A stretch of 64,000 nucleotides of DNA from Paraburkholderia sp. LEh10 (GCF_017814945.1 NZ_JAGIPX010000006.1:124001-188000); one strand, 5' to 3'; shown: positions 28,363-38,106, numbered from the stretch's first letter. Notes: a model not told the origin generated them from the sequence alone. Numbers and translations are program-made.

Positions 28363-31284
28363 ATGCATACATCGCCAAGCGGCGGCACACCAGGCGCTGT
28401 GACCGACTCGATCGACACTGCAGCGATGGCCTACCTGTTCGGCTCTTTTCGGCTCGTTCCGTCACGGCAGATTCTGCTCGACGGTGACGCGCGCGTGGCC
28501 GTCGGCAGTCGTGCGCTCGATCTGTTGACAGCGCTCGTCGAGCGGCGCGGTCAACTGATCACCAAGCAGGAGTTGATGGCGCGCGCATGGCCGCAAACCG
28601 TGGTGGAGGAAAGCAATCTCAAGGTTCATATCGCGGCGTTGCGCAAAGCGCTGGGAGAAGGACCGCAGGATCAGCGCTTCGTCGCAACCGTGGTCGGCCG
28701 GGGCTACCAGTTCGTCGCGCCCGTCGAGCGCGAAGTGCTATCGGCTAACGCTTCGCTGGCGGAAATGGCTGCGCACGCTTCACACAATGTTCCCGTTGCT
28801 TTGGTCCGGCCTATCGGGCGCACGGAGACTATCCATGATCTGATTGAGCGGCTGTCGCGGATCCGGCTCCTGACGATTGCCGGCCCCGGCGGAATCGGCA
28901 AGACGACCGTGGCGCTCGCCGTCGCGCATGCGATGGTCGCGTCACAAGAGTGCGACGTCTGGTTCGTGAACCTGTCGCGACTCTCCGACGCTGGCTTCGT
29001 GCCTCATGCCGTTGCGAATGCGATTGGCCTTGCCGTGCACTCGAATGACATTCCGTCTGCGCTCGCCAACTACTTCCGGCTTAGAAATCGCCGGCAGCTT
29101 GTCGTGCTCGACAGCTGCGAGCACGTCATCGAGGCAGCGGCAGTGATGGCGGAGCACATGACTTCCGCCGCGCCGCAGATGCATGTTCTGGCGACCAGCC
29201 GGGAGCCGCTGCGCGCAGCGGGCGAGCACATCTACCGGCTTGAGCCGCTCGACAGTCCAGCGAATTCGGCCAGTCTGACGGTGAACGAAGCGCTTCGCTA
29301 TCCCGCCGTCGAACTCTTTCTCGAGCGGGCCGTTGCCGCCTGCGGCGACTTCGTTTTATCCGATGAAGACGCGCCCGTGGTCGCGCTTATCTGCCGGCGA
29401 CTGGATGGGATCGCACTCGCGATCGAGCTTGCGGCCACTCGCCTGAACGCATTCGGCGTGCGCGAGTTGCTTGATCTGCTCGACGACCGGTTCTTCACGC
29501 TTGCGCAAGGACGGCGCACCGCGCCCGCGCGGCAAAAGACCTTGCTCGCAACGCTCGACTGGAGCCATCAGTTGCTGCCCGACATCGAGCGTGTCGTGCT
29601 GCGCCGCCTCGGCATATTTCCGGGCGCGTTTGCCCTTGGCGCGGCAGCTGCCGTGGTTGCCGACGAAAACCTCCCGCAGGCGAGCGTCATTGATGCGATT
29701 GCCAGTCTGGTGGCGAAGTCGATGCTGTCGGCGGATGTCGGCAGCGATACGGTGAGCTATCGTCTGCTCGATACGACACGCGCCTACGCGCGGCGCAAGC
29801 TCGCGGATGCCAATGAATCCGACATGCTCGCGCGTCGCCATGCCGAGCATTTTCGCGGCGTTTATGCACAGATCGAAGCGTACTGGAATACACCGCCCGA
29901 TACGCGCTGGCTGGACGAACACATCGCGGCGATCGACGACCTGCGGGCTGCGTTGAACTGGGCGTTTTCGGCGGGCGGCGACGAGTCGCTTGGCGTTGCG
30001 CTCACGGTGTCGGCGATTCCCGCGTGGGTGCGGCTCTCATCGCTGGAGGAATGCAGAAGCCGCGTCGAACACGCGCTTGCCAGAATTGACGCCGGCACGC
30101 CCGCGCTCGATAACCAACGGATGAAGCTCAATGCCGCCCTCGCCGCTTCGGCGATGTACACGCGCGGCATGGTCTCACAGGTCGACGCCGCGTGGACCAC
30201 GGCGCTGGCGCTGTCAGAAAAGCTCGGCGACAAGGAATATCAATTGCGCTCGTTGTTTGCAGCCTGCTGCGGTCTCGTGTACGCGGGAAAGCTTCATGCA
30301 GCCGATGAGCTCCTGAAGAAGTTCCGGTTGATCGCGAACACATCGGATAATACGGTTGCGATATCAGACTGCAACCGGCTGACTGCGTTTGCGTGGCACC
30401 ACATCGGCAAACAGGACGAGGCCCGGCAACATCTCGAGGATGTCCTCGACGGACAGATCACACGTCGGCAGCGCTTTCAACTGTCGCATAACCACCTGGA
30501 CGTATGCGATGGCGCCCGAACGCTGTTGTCCAGCATCCTGTGGCTGCAGGGCTTTCCCGAACGCGCACTTCGTATGGCGCTGAAGGCGAGAAACGACGCA
30601 CAGGCAAGCGGACACGCGTTGACGGTCGGCTATGTGCTCGTGTTTGCCTCCATTCCGATTGGGCTATTCACGGGTGACATCGACGCAGCCGAAGAGGCGC
30701 TCATCGCGCTGCAGGACAACGTCGCGACGCACGGCCTGGTCCTTTTCGACGCCATGACCCGCTGCCTCAAAGGTGCGCTGCTGCTGGAGCAAAGCAACCC
30801 GCTCGGTTTGTCCGTGTTATCCGATGCGTTGACACAGCTTGAACGCGAACATATCGGGTTGCGCTATCCCATGTATGCGGGTATGTATGCGCGCGGTTTG
30901 CTGCGCTTTGGACAACACGCTGAAGCAAAGGCCACGATCGAGACTACATTGGCATGGTCGAACGCTCACGACGAATTGTGGTATCTGCCGGAGTTGATAC
31001 GCACCAAAGGCGAGATACTCAACATGGCCGATCTGCCCGATTCTGAAGGCGTGTCCGAAGCGCTGTACATGCAGGCGATAGAACTGGCGCGGCGTCAGGC
31101 GGCGCTGTCGTTCGAACTTCGTGCTGCAACGAGCCTTGCGCGCCTCAAGCATCGGCAAGGCAAAGCAACGCAGGCAAGGTCGCTGCTGCTGCCCGTTTAC
31201 GAAAGGTTTACCGAGGGCTTCGCCACGTCCGATGTGAAAGAAGCGCGCGCCCTGCTCGACAGTTTTTCCATGGCGTCGCTGTAG
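28363..31284 (+). CDS. Winged-helix DNA-binding protein fused to STAND/NB-ARC-type ATPase
   Basis: A 973-residue soluble regulator. Residues about 20-120 form an OmpR-type winged helix (FGSFRLVPSRQILLDG, LITKQELMARAWP, VVGRGYQFVAPV). A nucleotide-binding domain follows with Walker A GPGGIGKT (about 178-185) and Walker B RQLVVLDSCEHV. LATSREPLRAAGEHIYRL and PAVELFLERA are standard for this class. The second half consists of helical, TPR-like repeats for ligand or partner sensing. It is transcribed after the LacI gene with a 39-bp gap, but it is a family of stand-alone regulators. Its targets are unknown. The ribosome-binding site at ATG 28363 is weak, and ATG 28426 is possible. Confidence 0.8.
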   Translation: MHTSPSGGTPGAVTDSIDTAAMAYLFGSFRLVPSRQILLDGDARVAVGSRALDLLTALVERRGQLITKQELMARAWPQTVVEESNLKVHIAALRKALGEGPQDQRFVATVVGRGYQFVAPVEREVLSANASLAEMAAHASHNVPVALVRPIGRTETIHDLIERLSRIRLLTIAGPGGIGKTTVALAVAHAMVASQECDVWFVNLSRLSDAGFVPHAVANAIGLAVHSNDIPSALANYFRLRNRRQLVVLDSCEHVIEAAAVMAEHMTSAAPQMHVLATSREPLRAAGEHIYRLEPLDSPANSASLTVNEALRYPAVELFLERAVAACGDFVLSDEDAPVVALICRRLDGIALAIELAATRLNAFGVRELLDLLDDRFFTLAQGRRTAPARQKTLLATLDWSHQLLPDIERVVLRRLGIFPGAFALGAAAAVVADENLPQASVIDAIASLVAKSMLSADVGSDTVSYRLLDTTRAYARRKLADANESDMLARRHAEHFRGVYAQIEAYWNTPPDTRWLDEHIAAIDDLRAALNWAFSAGGDESLGVALTVSAIPAWVRLSSLEECRSRVEHALARIDAGTPALDNQRMKLNAALAASAMYTRGMVSQVDAAWTTALALSEKLGDKEYQLRSLFAACCGLVYAGKLHAADELLKKFRLIANTSDNTVAISDCNRLTAFAWHHIGKQDEARQHLEDVLDGQITRRQRFQLSHNHLDVCDGARTLLSSILWLQGFPERALRMALKARNDAQASGHALTVGYVLVFASIPIGLFTGDIDAAEEALIALQDNVATHGLVLFDAMTRCLKGALLLEQSNPLGLSVLSDALTQLEREHIGLRYPMYAGMYARGLLRFGQHAEAKATIETTLAWSNAHDELWYLPELIRTKGEILNMADLPDSEGVSEALYMQAIELARRQAALSFELRAATSLARLKHRQGKATQARSLLLPVYERFTEGFATSDVKEARALLDSFSMASL

Positions 31285-31326
31285 CGTCGACCACCTGCCG
31301 CATGATCCTGGAGATAAGCGCTCGCG

Positions 31327-32829
31327 TCATTTCGATCGTCCGCGCGCGGCCTTTCGCAACTCGGCCGCGACGAAGGACGCAAAGGTCGTCGCGATGCTGG
31401 CCCGTTGCAGGATGTTCGACTCGTTCACTTCGGCCGTTGTCAGCCCCTGGCGTTGAATGGCTCTGACGCCAATGGTGCTCGAAGCGATAAATTTTCGCAC
31501 CAGTTCTTCGCGCGTCTTCTTCTCCGCTGCCTCGAAGTATTCGCGCGCCGTACGCATTTCATCGTCGCGCCGTTGCTCCGCAGCGGCTTCAGCGGCCGCC
31601 ATGCTCGCCGCGACAGCATTTTGCCGTTCAATCTGCGCTGCCTGCTTCGCACTCGCCGCTTGCACCTGCTGGGACTGCAACAGCGAGACTTGCCGGTCCG
31701 CATCCGAGACACGGTAGTTCTCGGCCAACGCATTCATCAGGTAGGCGGACGCGCGCCGGATGTGGTCGCCCTTGGCGATTCGCCAGCGCACATAGTCAAT
31801 CGCCTGCTCGATACGTGCATCCGACCAGATATGGCGGTTCGCTCGAATCTCGGCGAACTGCTTGTCGGTCAGCCCAAACTCCTTGTAAAGCGATAGATAG
31901 AGCGGCGCTGAAGCCAGCATGTCGGCATCGGCCGCGCCCGCCTCTTCCTTGCGTTTGAGCTTGAATCGAATCTGATCTTTCTTTCGTGAACCGGGCGTGC
32001 TGGCGCGCGTCTCGTACGACACCTCGATATCGGAAAGATCGTTGATCTGCCTGATTGCGGGTTCAAGATAGTCTCGCTTGAAGTATTTGAACTCCGCTGA
32101 GTTTGCCCACGATTTTCCAGGCAGGCTTCGTACGAGATCCAATGAAATCCAGTCTGTTCGGCCGTGTGGGACCTCGGGCTGTATGTGGTCATAGATCGCA
32201 CGCGCGTAGATGAGCTTGAATTTCGAGGTGACCAGCAAACTCGTCCAGTACGAGTTCTCAGGGTCCTTGATAAGGCGTTGCAGTTCAATGGGCACACGAA
32301 AGCGAATGCGCCCGTTACGCACGCTCACGCGGCCGATCAACTCGAGCCAGTCGCCTTCCTCGTCTGAGACGAGCGCGCCCAGATTATCGTCGTCTTCGAA
32401 CGCGCCGTCGTCGTCATCGTCCTCCTCGGCAGCTTCGGAGGCATCTTCCAGCAACCGGCCTTTCGCATCGACGGCCACGACTGGACCGCTCGTGACCTCG
32501 AGCATTGAAGACTTCACGCTGCGTATGACGCTGGAAAAGTGCTTCTTGTTATGGCTTTCGTATCGCATGAGCCATTTGAACAGGCTCAAGGACACTTCGT
32601 ATGTGTCGGCAATCTCCGGCTCCTGCGCGACGATGAAGTACGCGGCGTCGACGAAACGGCGTGCTGACAGCCCCAAGCCGATGATGCGAGCGAATACTCT
32701 GTTCTTCTGATAGCCGATGTCTTGCGAAGACTCAACGGCATCAATAGCCATTCTGGCGGGAGCGTTCTCGATGAACAGATCCAGCGCGTACTGAAGGGGC
32801 GTTACTCTTCGTTCGAGACTGCTGTTCAT
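31327..32829 (-). CDS. Rep_3-family replication initiator of a secondary replicon
   Basis: A 500-residue initiator. Two winged-helix units of the Rep_3 type span about residues 10-120 and 165-285 (VFARIIGLGLSARRFVDAAY; FRVPIELQRLIKDPENSYW; KLIYARAIYDHIQPE). They are split by an acidic insert rich in Asp/Glu (about 129-160). The C-terminal 120 residues are an alanine-rich, charged, probably coiled-coil tail (AASMAAAEAAAEQRRDDE). It reads away from the iteron array that begins only 50 bp upstream of its ATG, and so should bind those repeats and open the origin. Length and tail are larger than in small-plasmid Rep_3 proteins, as seen in Burkholderia chromids. Confidence 0.85.
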   Translation of the reverse strand: MNSSLERRVTPLQYALDLFIENAPARMAIDAVESSQDIGYQKNRVFARIIGLGLSARRFVDAAYFIVAQEPEIADTYEVSLSLFKWLMRYESHNKKHFSSVIRSVKSSMLEVTSGPVVAVDAKGRLLEDASEAAEEDDDDDGAFEDDDNLGALVSDEEGDWLELIGRVSVRNGRIRFRVPIELQRLIKDPENSYWTSLLVTSKFKLIYARAIYDHIQPEVPHGRTDWISLDLVRSLPGKSWANSAEFKYFKRDYLEPAIRQINDLSDIEVSYETRASTPGSRKKDQIRFKLKRKEEAGAADADMLASAPLYLSLYKEFGLTDKQFAEIRANRHIWSDARIEQAIDYVRWRIAKGDHIRRASAYLMNALAENYRVSDADRQVSLLQSQQVQAASAKQAAQIERQNAVAASMAAAEAAAEQRRDDEMRTAREYFEAAEKKTREELVRKFIASSTIGVRAIQRQGLTTAEVNESNILQRASIATTFASFVAAELRKAARGRSK

Positions 32830-32881
32830 GGCTATCGCTAAATCCCCGCCCTAAATTTTTTCGCAGAATGTAGCACATGAA

Positions 32882-33172
32882 GGTGAGATGTCAAAGAGAT
32901 CCTCTCACCTTCGCCGCTGACATTCGATCCGGCGGACAACCGCTCTCACCTTTAGGACATCATCTCTCACCATTCATCATGCCGCGCGCGCTGCTAACCA
33001 CCGTCGAAGCGGGTCGGCGCAGTTATCCACAGGGGTTGACAGCAACTCTCACCCTTCGTCCTGGCGATATGCGGCTCTCTCACCGTGATACACAACAGGT
33101 CTCCCCTATGTCGCCACTATCTCTCACCTTTGGCGGACAACCGATCTCACCTTTTGGTCATCAAGTCTCACC
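32882..33172. repeat. Main iteron array, motif TCTCACCTTT
   Basis: Nine of the twelve iterons lie here. A 41-bp module starting GGCGGACAACCG and holding two iterons exactly 21 bp apart is present twice (32931-32971 and 33132-33172), offset by 201 bp. The 21-bp step places paired iterons on the same helix face. Confidence 0.85.
33023..33031 (+). other. DnaA box
   Basis: TTATCCACA is a perfect match to the consensus DnaA-binding site, the only one I found in the origin region. It lies inside the iteron array, between the copies at 32965 and 33047. Confidence 0.8.
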
Positions 33173-33188
33173 TTTGGATGCTAATGCA

Positions 33189-33261
33189 TTGATTTTAAAG
33201 AATGATGCGTTGCCCTGTTTGTTTGTTAGTACGTTGTTTTTGTTTTATTTGAAAACTTACA
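33189..33261 (+). other. AT-rich segment, candidate DNA unwinding element
   Basis: Directly after the last iteron of the main array the sequence becomes T-rich (runs such as TTGTTTTTGTTTTATTTG), in strong contrast to the GC-rich surroundings. Position and composition fit the strand-opening site of the origin. Confidence 0.6.
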
Positions 33262-33740
33262 AACCGTCTTCAGGCAAAGGAGGCGGTGAACTAAGGTGAG
33301 AGATGTTGTCAGCGTGGCGATGAGACAGGTGAATTTTTTCGCAAGTCGTCGGCTAAAAGGTGGAGGGCCGGTGGAATCGAGAATTCAATGCGCCGACGGT
33401 GGGAGGGTTTTGTTATGTGATCTGCGCCGTGCACCTATTGAGCGACAACATCTCTCACCATTCGCCTTGCACTTAACTGAAAAACAGAGGGATCGTACGG
33501 GGAAATCTGCGCTGGAATGACGGGCTGAAAGCGTACTTTCAGCAAAAGGTGAGAGATTTTGGTGGTCCAGATTTCGCGGGCTGCCCAAGCATGATGAGTT
33601 GTTCATCTGCTGGAAGGTACGGATGTGGCGAAATATCAATGACTTGCATCAGAAAGCGCAGAAAACACCTTCGCTGAGACCAGTTTTTGCCATTTTCCTG
33701 TATTCTACGTTTAGCCTAATTTTTCAGGAAAAACTTCTAA

Positions 33741-34961
33741 ATGGCGAATGTCAGTCAACCCATGCCAATCGATCTAACGGTCACGTTATCGCAGATCAGC
33801 GATTTCGCTGACGTTGTGACCGATTACGCAACGGAACTCCGTGATCAGATCCTTGCACCGCGCCCTCGCAAGACGCCACCGATGTTGACCACGGGCGAGA
33901 TTGCCGAGCTATGCGGACTTACACGTCAACAAGTCCATTATCTCGTGTCAAAAAGCGATGGCGTACTGCCAGAGGGGCAATCAACCGGAACGGGACGTAG
34001 CCGCAGTCGCATGTTCACGCTTGCAGAGGCGCGGATCTGGGTGCAGCGGGTGTCGGACATTTTTCAGACTCCCCTTGTCGATGGCCCGAGCGATGAGTTT
34101 AGCGGGAAGATTATTATCACTTCCCAACTGAAGGGAGGTTCGGCTAAAACCACGACGACGATGTGTCTTGCACAGGGCTTGAGTCTACGCGGGCGAAAGG
34201 TGCTCGTTGTTGATCTCGATCCCCAGGCATCCTTGTCGGAGCTGTGCGGGTTGTATGCCGAGAAGGAAGTTTTCCCTGAGGACTCCGTTCTCCCCTACGT
34301 CTATGACCAGAAAGTCGACGGCGGACTTCTATCCAAGGTTCAAACAACCTATTGGGACGGACTGGATATCATTCCCGCGCACACTGAACTGGTGGGCGCT
34401 GAATACCATCTGCCCGCGATGCAAATGAAGGTGCCGGGGTTCAAGTTCTGGACCGTGTTACGCGATGGGTTGGAGCCGCTGCGTCGACACTACGATTACA
34501 TCATCCTCGACACTTCGCCTTCGCTTTCCTACCTCAACCTCAATGCGTTGATGGCCGCGGACGCGATGATCATGCCGATGGTCCCAGAGAATCTGGATTT
34601 CTTCAGTTCGCTGTCGTTTTGGCGACTGTTTTCAGACGTCGCGAAATCGTTTATCCGGTTTGAGGCGGACAAGAAATATGATTTCGTGTCTGTCCTGCTT
34701 ACTCGGGTCAACTACGGACCGACCGCGGCTACGCCAGTGGTACGAACCTGGGCGCATGGCGCGTATCGTCACTGGCTTTCGCAGTATGAAGTTCCGGCGA
34801 GTTCGGTCATGAGCTCTGGTGCGCTCGCATTCACGACGGTCTTCGACATCAGCAGCACGCACAGCCAGGCAAAGTCCCTCGCCAGAGTCAGGCAGCCACT
34901 GATGGATTACTGCCGATGGGTCGATGATCAGTTCGTCAAACAATGGAGGCCAGCAAAGTGA
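33741..34961 (+). CDS. parA: ParA partition ATPase with N-terminal helix-turn-helix
   Basis: A 406-residue type Ia-like ParA. An N-terminal MerR-like DNA-binding segment (LTTGEIAELCGLTRQQVHYL, residues about 50-69) precedes the deviant Walker A motif KGGSAKTTTT (about 132-141). VLVVDLDPQASLS, then YIILDTSPSLS and MPMVPENLDFFSS follow. It drives segregation of the replicon together with ParB bound at parS; the N-terminal domain often autoregulates the par promoter. AGGAA precedes ATG 33741. It overlaps the parB start codon. Confidence 0.9.
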   Translation: MANVSQPMPIDLTVTLSQISDFADVVTDYATELRDQILAPRPRKTPPMLTTGEIAELCGLTRQQVHYLVSKSDGVLPEGQSTGTGRSRSRMFTLAEARIWVQRVSDIFQTPLVDGPSDEFSGKIIITSQLKGGSAKTTTTMCLAQGLSLRGRKVLVVDLDPQASLSELCGLYAEKEVFPEDSVLPYVYDQKVDGGLLSKVQTTYWDGLDIIPAHTELVGAEYHLPAMQMKVPGFKFWTVLRDGLEPLRRHYDYIILDTSPSLSYLNLNALMAADAMIMPMVPENLDFFSSLSFWRLFSDVAKSFIRFEADKKYDFVSVLLTRVNYGPTAATPVVRTWAHGAYRHWLSQYEVPASSVMSSGALAFTTVFDISSTHSQAKSLARVRQPLMDYCRWVDDQFVKQWRPAK

Positions 34962-35929
34962 GCAATCTTCGAGAACAACTTCTTGCCAAGACGGCTGGTA
35001 TCAAGGCGACGGACGAACGCCGCCCGGACGCGAGCCGCCGGGCGGGCCGCACGGAAACGGCTCCGGGGATGGCGGGCGCTCTCGCCGCTGCTCAACTTCG
35101 CGTTCGAGAACTGGAATCTTCGGGGACACCGTCGCAGCTTGCAGTTGCGGAGATCGTTCCCAATCCCTGGCAGCCGAGGCGCGTGTTTAACGAGGCGAAA
35201 CTGTCTGAACTCGCGGCATCGATCCGCGAGGTTGGTCTCATGCAGCCGATTGTTGTTCGGCGCTCCGACACTGGCTATCAGATTGTTGCTGGTGAGCGCA
35301 GATGGCGTGCGCACAAGATGGTCGGTATCGACACCATCAGGACCGTCGTGATCGAATGTTCCGATCACGACATGGCAATTCTCGCGCTGGTCGAAAACGT
35401 CAGCCGTGACGACCTGTCCGACTACGAGATCTCGGTCTCAATACGTCAAACTGAAAAGGACTTCCCGAATCGAACCCGGCTCGCCGAGGCGCTCGGCATG
35501 TCGCGGCAGGGTCTTTACCGGTTTCTTTCGTTTGAAGGTTTGCCTGATTTCATCAAGCATGATCTCGATCTGCAGCCTACTTTGCTTGGCAGTCACGCAG
35601 CCAATGACGTGGGTGCAGTATTGAAGAAACATGGACAGGCAGCCGTCGATGCCGCGAAAGAGCTCTGGCCACAAGTGGTCAGCGGTAGCCTTCAACAAGG
35701 GAAGTTTGGTGCGGCAATCGCCAGTCTGGTTAACTCCCGATCTGGTGTAACAAACGGCGGTCGAAGTATCGACAAATTTTTTTCGGGTAAAGCTCAAGCT
35801 GGCAACATCACGAAGGATGCGAGCAATTTCACTGTCCGGATCAAGGTGGACATGCTAACCGAAGAACAGGAGCGCAAGATTCGGCAAATGATTGGAAATT
35901 TGTTTTCCGCTCAGCCGCACTCCAACTGA
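34958..35929 (+). CDS. parB: ParB partition protein
   Basis: A 323-residue ParB/Spo0J-family centromere-binding CTPase. IVPNPWQPRRVFNE opens the ParB N-terminal domain (about residue 69), and GERRWRAHK is the CTP-binding box; LALVENVSRDDLSDYE and the helix-turn-helix TRLAEALGMSRQGLYRFL follow, then a C-terminal dimerisation region. I chose GTG 34958 because GGAGG lies 8 nt upstream and the GTGA overlap couples it to parA; ATG 34943 is in frame but less likely. Its binding sites are probably the two palindromes at 36.04 and 36.20 kb. Confidence 0.9.
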   Translation: MSNLREQLLAKTAGIKATDERRPDASRRAGRTETAPGMAGALAAAQLRVRELESSGTPSQLAVAEIVPNPWQPRRVFNEAKLSELAASIREVGLMQPIVVRRSDTGYQIVAGERRWRAHKMVGIDTIRTVVIECSDHDMAILALVENVSRDDLSDYEISVSIRQTEKDFPNRTRLAEALGMSRQGLYRFLSFEGLPDFIKHDLDLQPTLLGSHAANDVGAVLKKHGQAAVDAAKELWPQVVSGSLQQGKFGAAIASLVNSRSGVTNGGRSIDKFFSGKAQAGNITKDASNFTVRIKVDMLTEEQERKIRQMIGNLFSAQPHSN

Positions 35930-35955
35930 GCGCTTCTTCCGCTGCCTGTCTGGTC

Positions 35956-35980
35956 AAGCCCGCAAGACGCGGGCTTTTTT
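35956..35980 (+). terminator. Rho-independent terminator of parAB
   Basis: AAGCCCGC-AAGAC-GCGGGCTT forms an 8-bp GC-rich stem with a 5-nt loop followed by a run of T, 27 bp after the parB stop. Confidence 0.9.
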
Positions 35981-36038
35981 ATTTGCGCGAGAGCGAAGCT
36001 GAGCTCACTCTGGATCGCAGCATCGCTTTACTGCGGGG

Positions 36039-36057
36039 GTGTCACCATTGGTGACAC
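36039..36057. other. Candidate parS site 1
   Basis: GTGTCACCATTGGTGACAC is a perfect 19-bp palindrome around a central T, found 110 bp after parB. An identical copy follows at 36201. Position next to parAB and exact repetition make it the best centromere candidate. Confidence 0.7.
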
Positions 36058-36200
36058 TTCGGTGAGGCTGGGCTTATCGCGTATGTGCATTGGGTTTGGC
36101 GGAATTAACTTGCCTGTTTGTTTTAGACGGCGGGGCCATGGACCGGCATCTGCGTGGCCAGCGCCACCAGAGGCACTCAAGGCGACGGATCGCGGTCCGA

Positions 36201-36219
36201 GTGTCACCATTGGTGACAC
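36201..36219. other. Candidate parS site 2
   Basis: Identical to the palindrome at 36039 and extended by one more matching base on each side (A...T). The two sites are 162 bp apart start to start. I found no third copy in the window. Confidence 0.7.
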
Positions 36220-38106
36220 TCCGCGTCGATAGAGGCATTCGGGCGAATTTGAGCCGAGAATGGCTGCGCGTCTATAGACGCGGTTTCCTTGCCATCTCTG
36301 ACCGCACCAGCGCGTCGCGCCGACGAGCACGCTTCCATCTCCAATCTATTTTGCCACGGCGACTACAATCCGCGTTGCGTTTCGTGATGCAATTGCGAAG
36401 GGGTATCGTGTGAGCGCTCAGGCTCCGACCCTCCATCCAGATCGGCGATCGCCGCTGCTAATCGGGTATTGCCCACCCGTCCAAGCCACAAAGCATGGTT
36501 GTGACTAGACGGATGCGAGTCGAGATCAGATGCGACACGAGCAAAGGACAGATAGGCGCGATCAAGGAAATTGCGTCCTTGGGCCCTGGCCGCACGCGCA
36601 AATCGGTACGGTGGACGCACAGATCAAGTGGCGTCACAAGCGACATCTTGAGAGGAAGATTCGCGGTCTTCGCGTAGTCGGGAGCATATTCAATGACGGG
36701 CGTCTACGGAATCCAAAGAGGAGATCGCCTACCGAACCTAGCCGCGCGTCGAGAGCGTCTCCCTTGCTCTTTCGGGACGAGGGCCGCCGTCCGGTAACGA
36801 GCGATTCATGGATGGGACATCTCATCTCATACAGCGACCACTGCCGATCAAGATGGATAGGCGTGCCCATACCCGAACGGATCGTCGACCCGCATCACCG
36901 TCGATTACCAAGTGTGCAACGAGGTCTTCGTCTGCACGCGCGCAGAGTGCTCGTCATCGCGCCGTTGTCCGTATTGGTACGCGGAGCCAGCCCACAGCAG
37001 CAAACCCAATCGAACGGCTCTTGAACCACCTGTTGGCCAATTCGAGGACAAGCGGCGCTCAGTACGACGGATCTGCTATGCGCCGTCGATCAGCCACAAC
37101 TGGGCGCCCGATTCGCCAGCCTTCGAAACCGCCCCTGGCCTGCCGCAAACTCTGACGTTTGTGATGAGCGGGTGACCGCGCACACGCACAGGCGTCGTGC
37201 GATTGTGCTGGTGCTCAAATGAGCCTGTCGACGCCGTCCGAGCACCAAGCCGTCGGGCTGATCTGATCAATGTGCCGGAGACGTAATGTGTTGCGATGCA
37301 ACCCTCACGGGCATTCACTGCGATCTCGCGGTCCAATCGCAGCTATCCGTGCGTTCGGCCGCATGGCCGGGTCAACCATGTGCGCGTAACCCATAAGCTA
37401 CGTCTCAGCTCCGCGTGGTCATTTGGGTCAGGTCACAGTCCTATGTGCCGATCACCGCGGTCCTTCCTCGACATCGCGCTCAAAACGCCGTGCCTTGCAA
37501 ATCGCTCCGACCGTCCTGCGAACACAAATCGCGATGGAATCCGCCGTCGTGAAACATTGAACAACGAACTGCGAATGGATTAAGTATTTGTTTCTAAAGA
37601 GTTTTATGACAATTTCAGATAATGTTCCACGACAACACGAGCGGAACCGGACAAAGCGGTCCGTCAACAGGAGATGCGGGCGGGGATCATACAGCGGCAC
37701 AGCTGCATCGTGTAGTGAACGTTACGTATTTTGTATTCACAATAAAGGTGATTACGGAGGGTTCGTTGCTGACGGACTGACCGAATTGGGTCGCCAAAAT
37801 GCGGATCGCTCGATTCATCCTGCACGACCATTGGCACTCAAGCACGACAACAAGCGGACGGCTGCGGCATGCGAGAATTGCCCGGCGTGCCCACTGCGTT
37901 GCGAAGATTGTAACTAGCCCGTAAGAACAAAAATAAACAACCAATCCAAATCAATCAATCCGGTCATGCGACGGACGAGCGACCAGGCAGCCGCACGCCC
38001 CTCTCGCGAATTCACCCGATTTACCAACACGCACGGACAAACACGCAGCCGCCTCAAATCGATCACGATACTCATCGGATACTGACCGCCGTATCAGGCA
38101 GCCGCT
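36220..38106. other. Gene-poor region after the partition locus
   Basis: About 1.9 kb with only short overlapping frames on both strands and no recognisable protein motif. Composition is less biased than in neighbouring genes and frames are interrupted often. I see no tRNA cloverleaf, transposase fragment or long repeat. It may be decayed sequence or a structural segment near the centromere. Confidence 0.5.

Larger units (their letters stand above)
32830..33740. other. Replication origin region (iterons, DnaA box, AT-rich segment)
   Basis: This 0.9-kb gene-free stretch between rep (-) and parA (+) contains twelve copies of TCTCACC, usually followed by TTT. Nine are on the plus strand (starting at 32903, 32944, 32965, 33047, 33078, 33122, 33145, 33166, 33453) and three on the minus strand (GGTGAGA at 32882, 33295, 33548). 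It also has one consensus DnaA box and one T-rich stretch. The arrangement is a textbook iteron origin for a Rep_3 initiator. Short frames here are not credible genes. Confidence 0.88.

Noticed and set aside
32882..33172. Repeats as a CRISPR array
   Set aside because: The repeat core is only 7-10 bp, spacing is irregular, orientation is mixed, and rep and par genes flank it.
36530..37024. 164-residue frame in the gene-poor region
   Set aside because: Overlapped by equally long frames on both strands, no motif, no start signal.
37588..37917. 109-residue frame ending in a Cys-rich CENCPACPLRCEDC stretch
   Set aside because: No homology that I recognise, poor codon pattern and no ribosome-binding site; Cys clustering alone is not enough.
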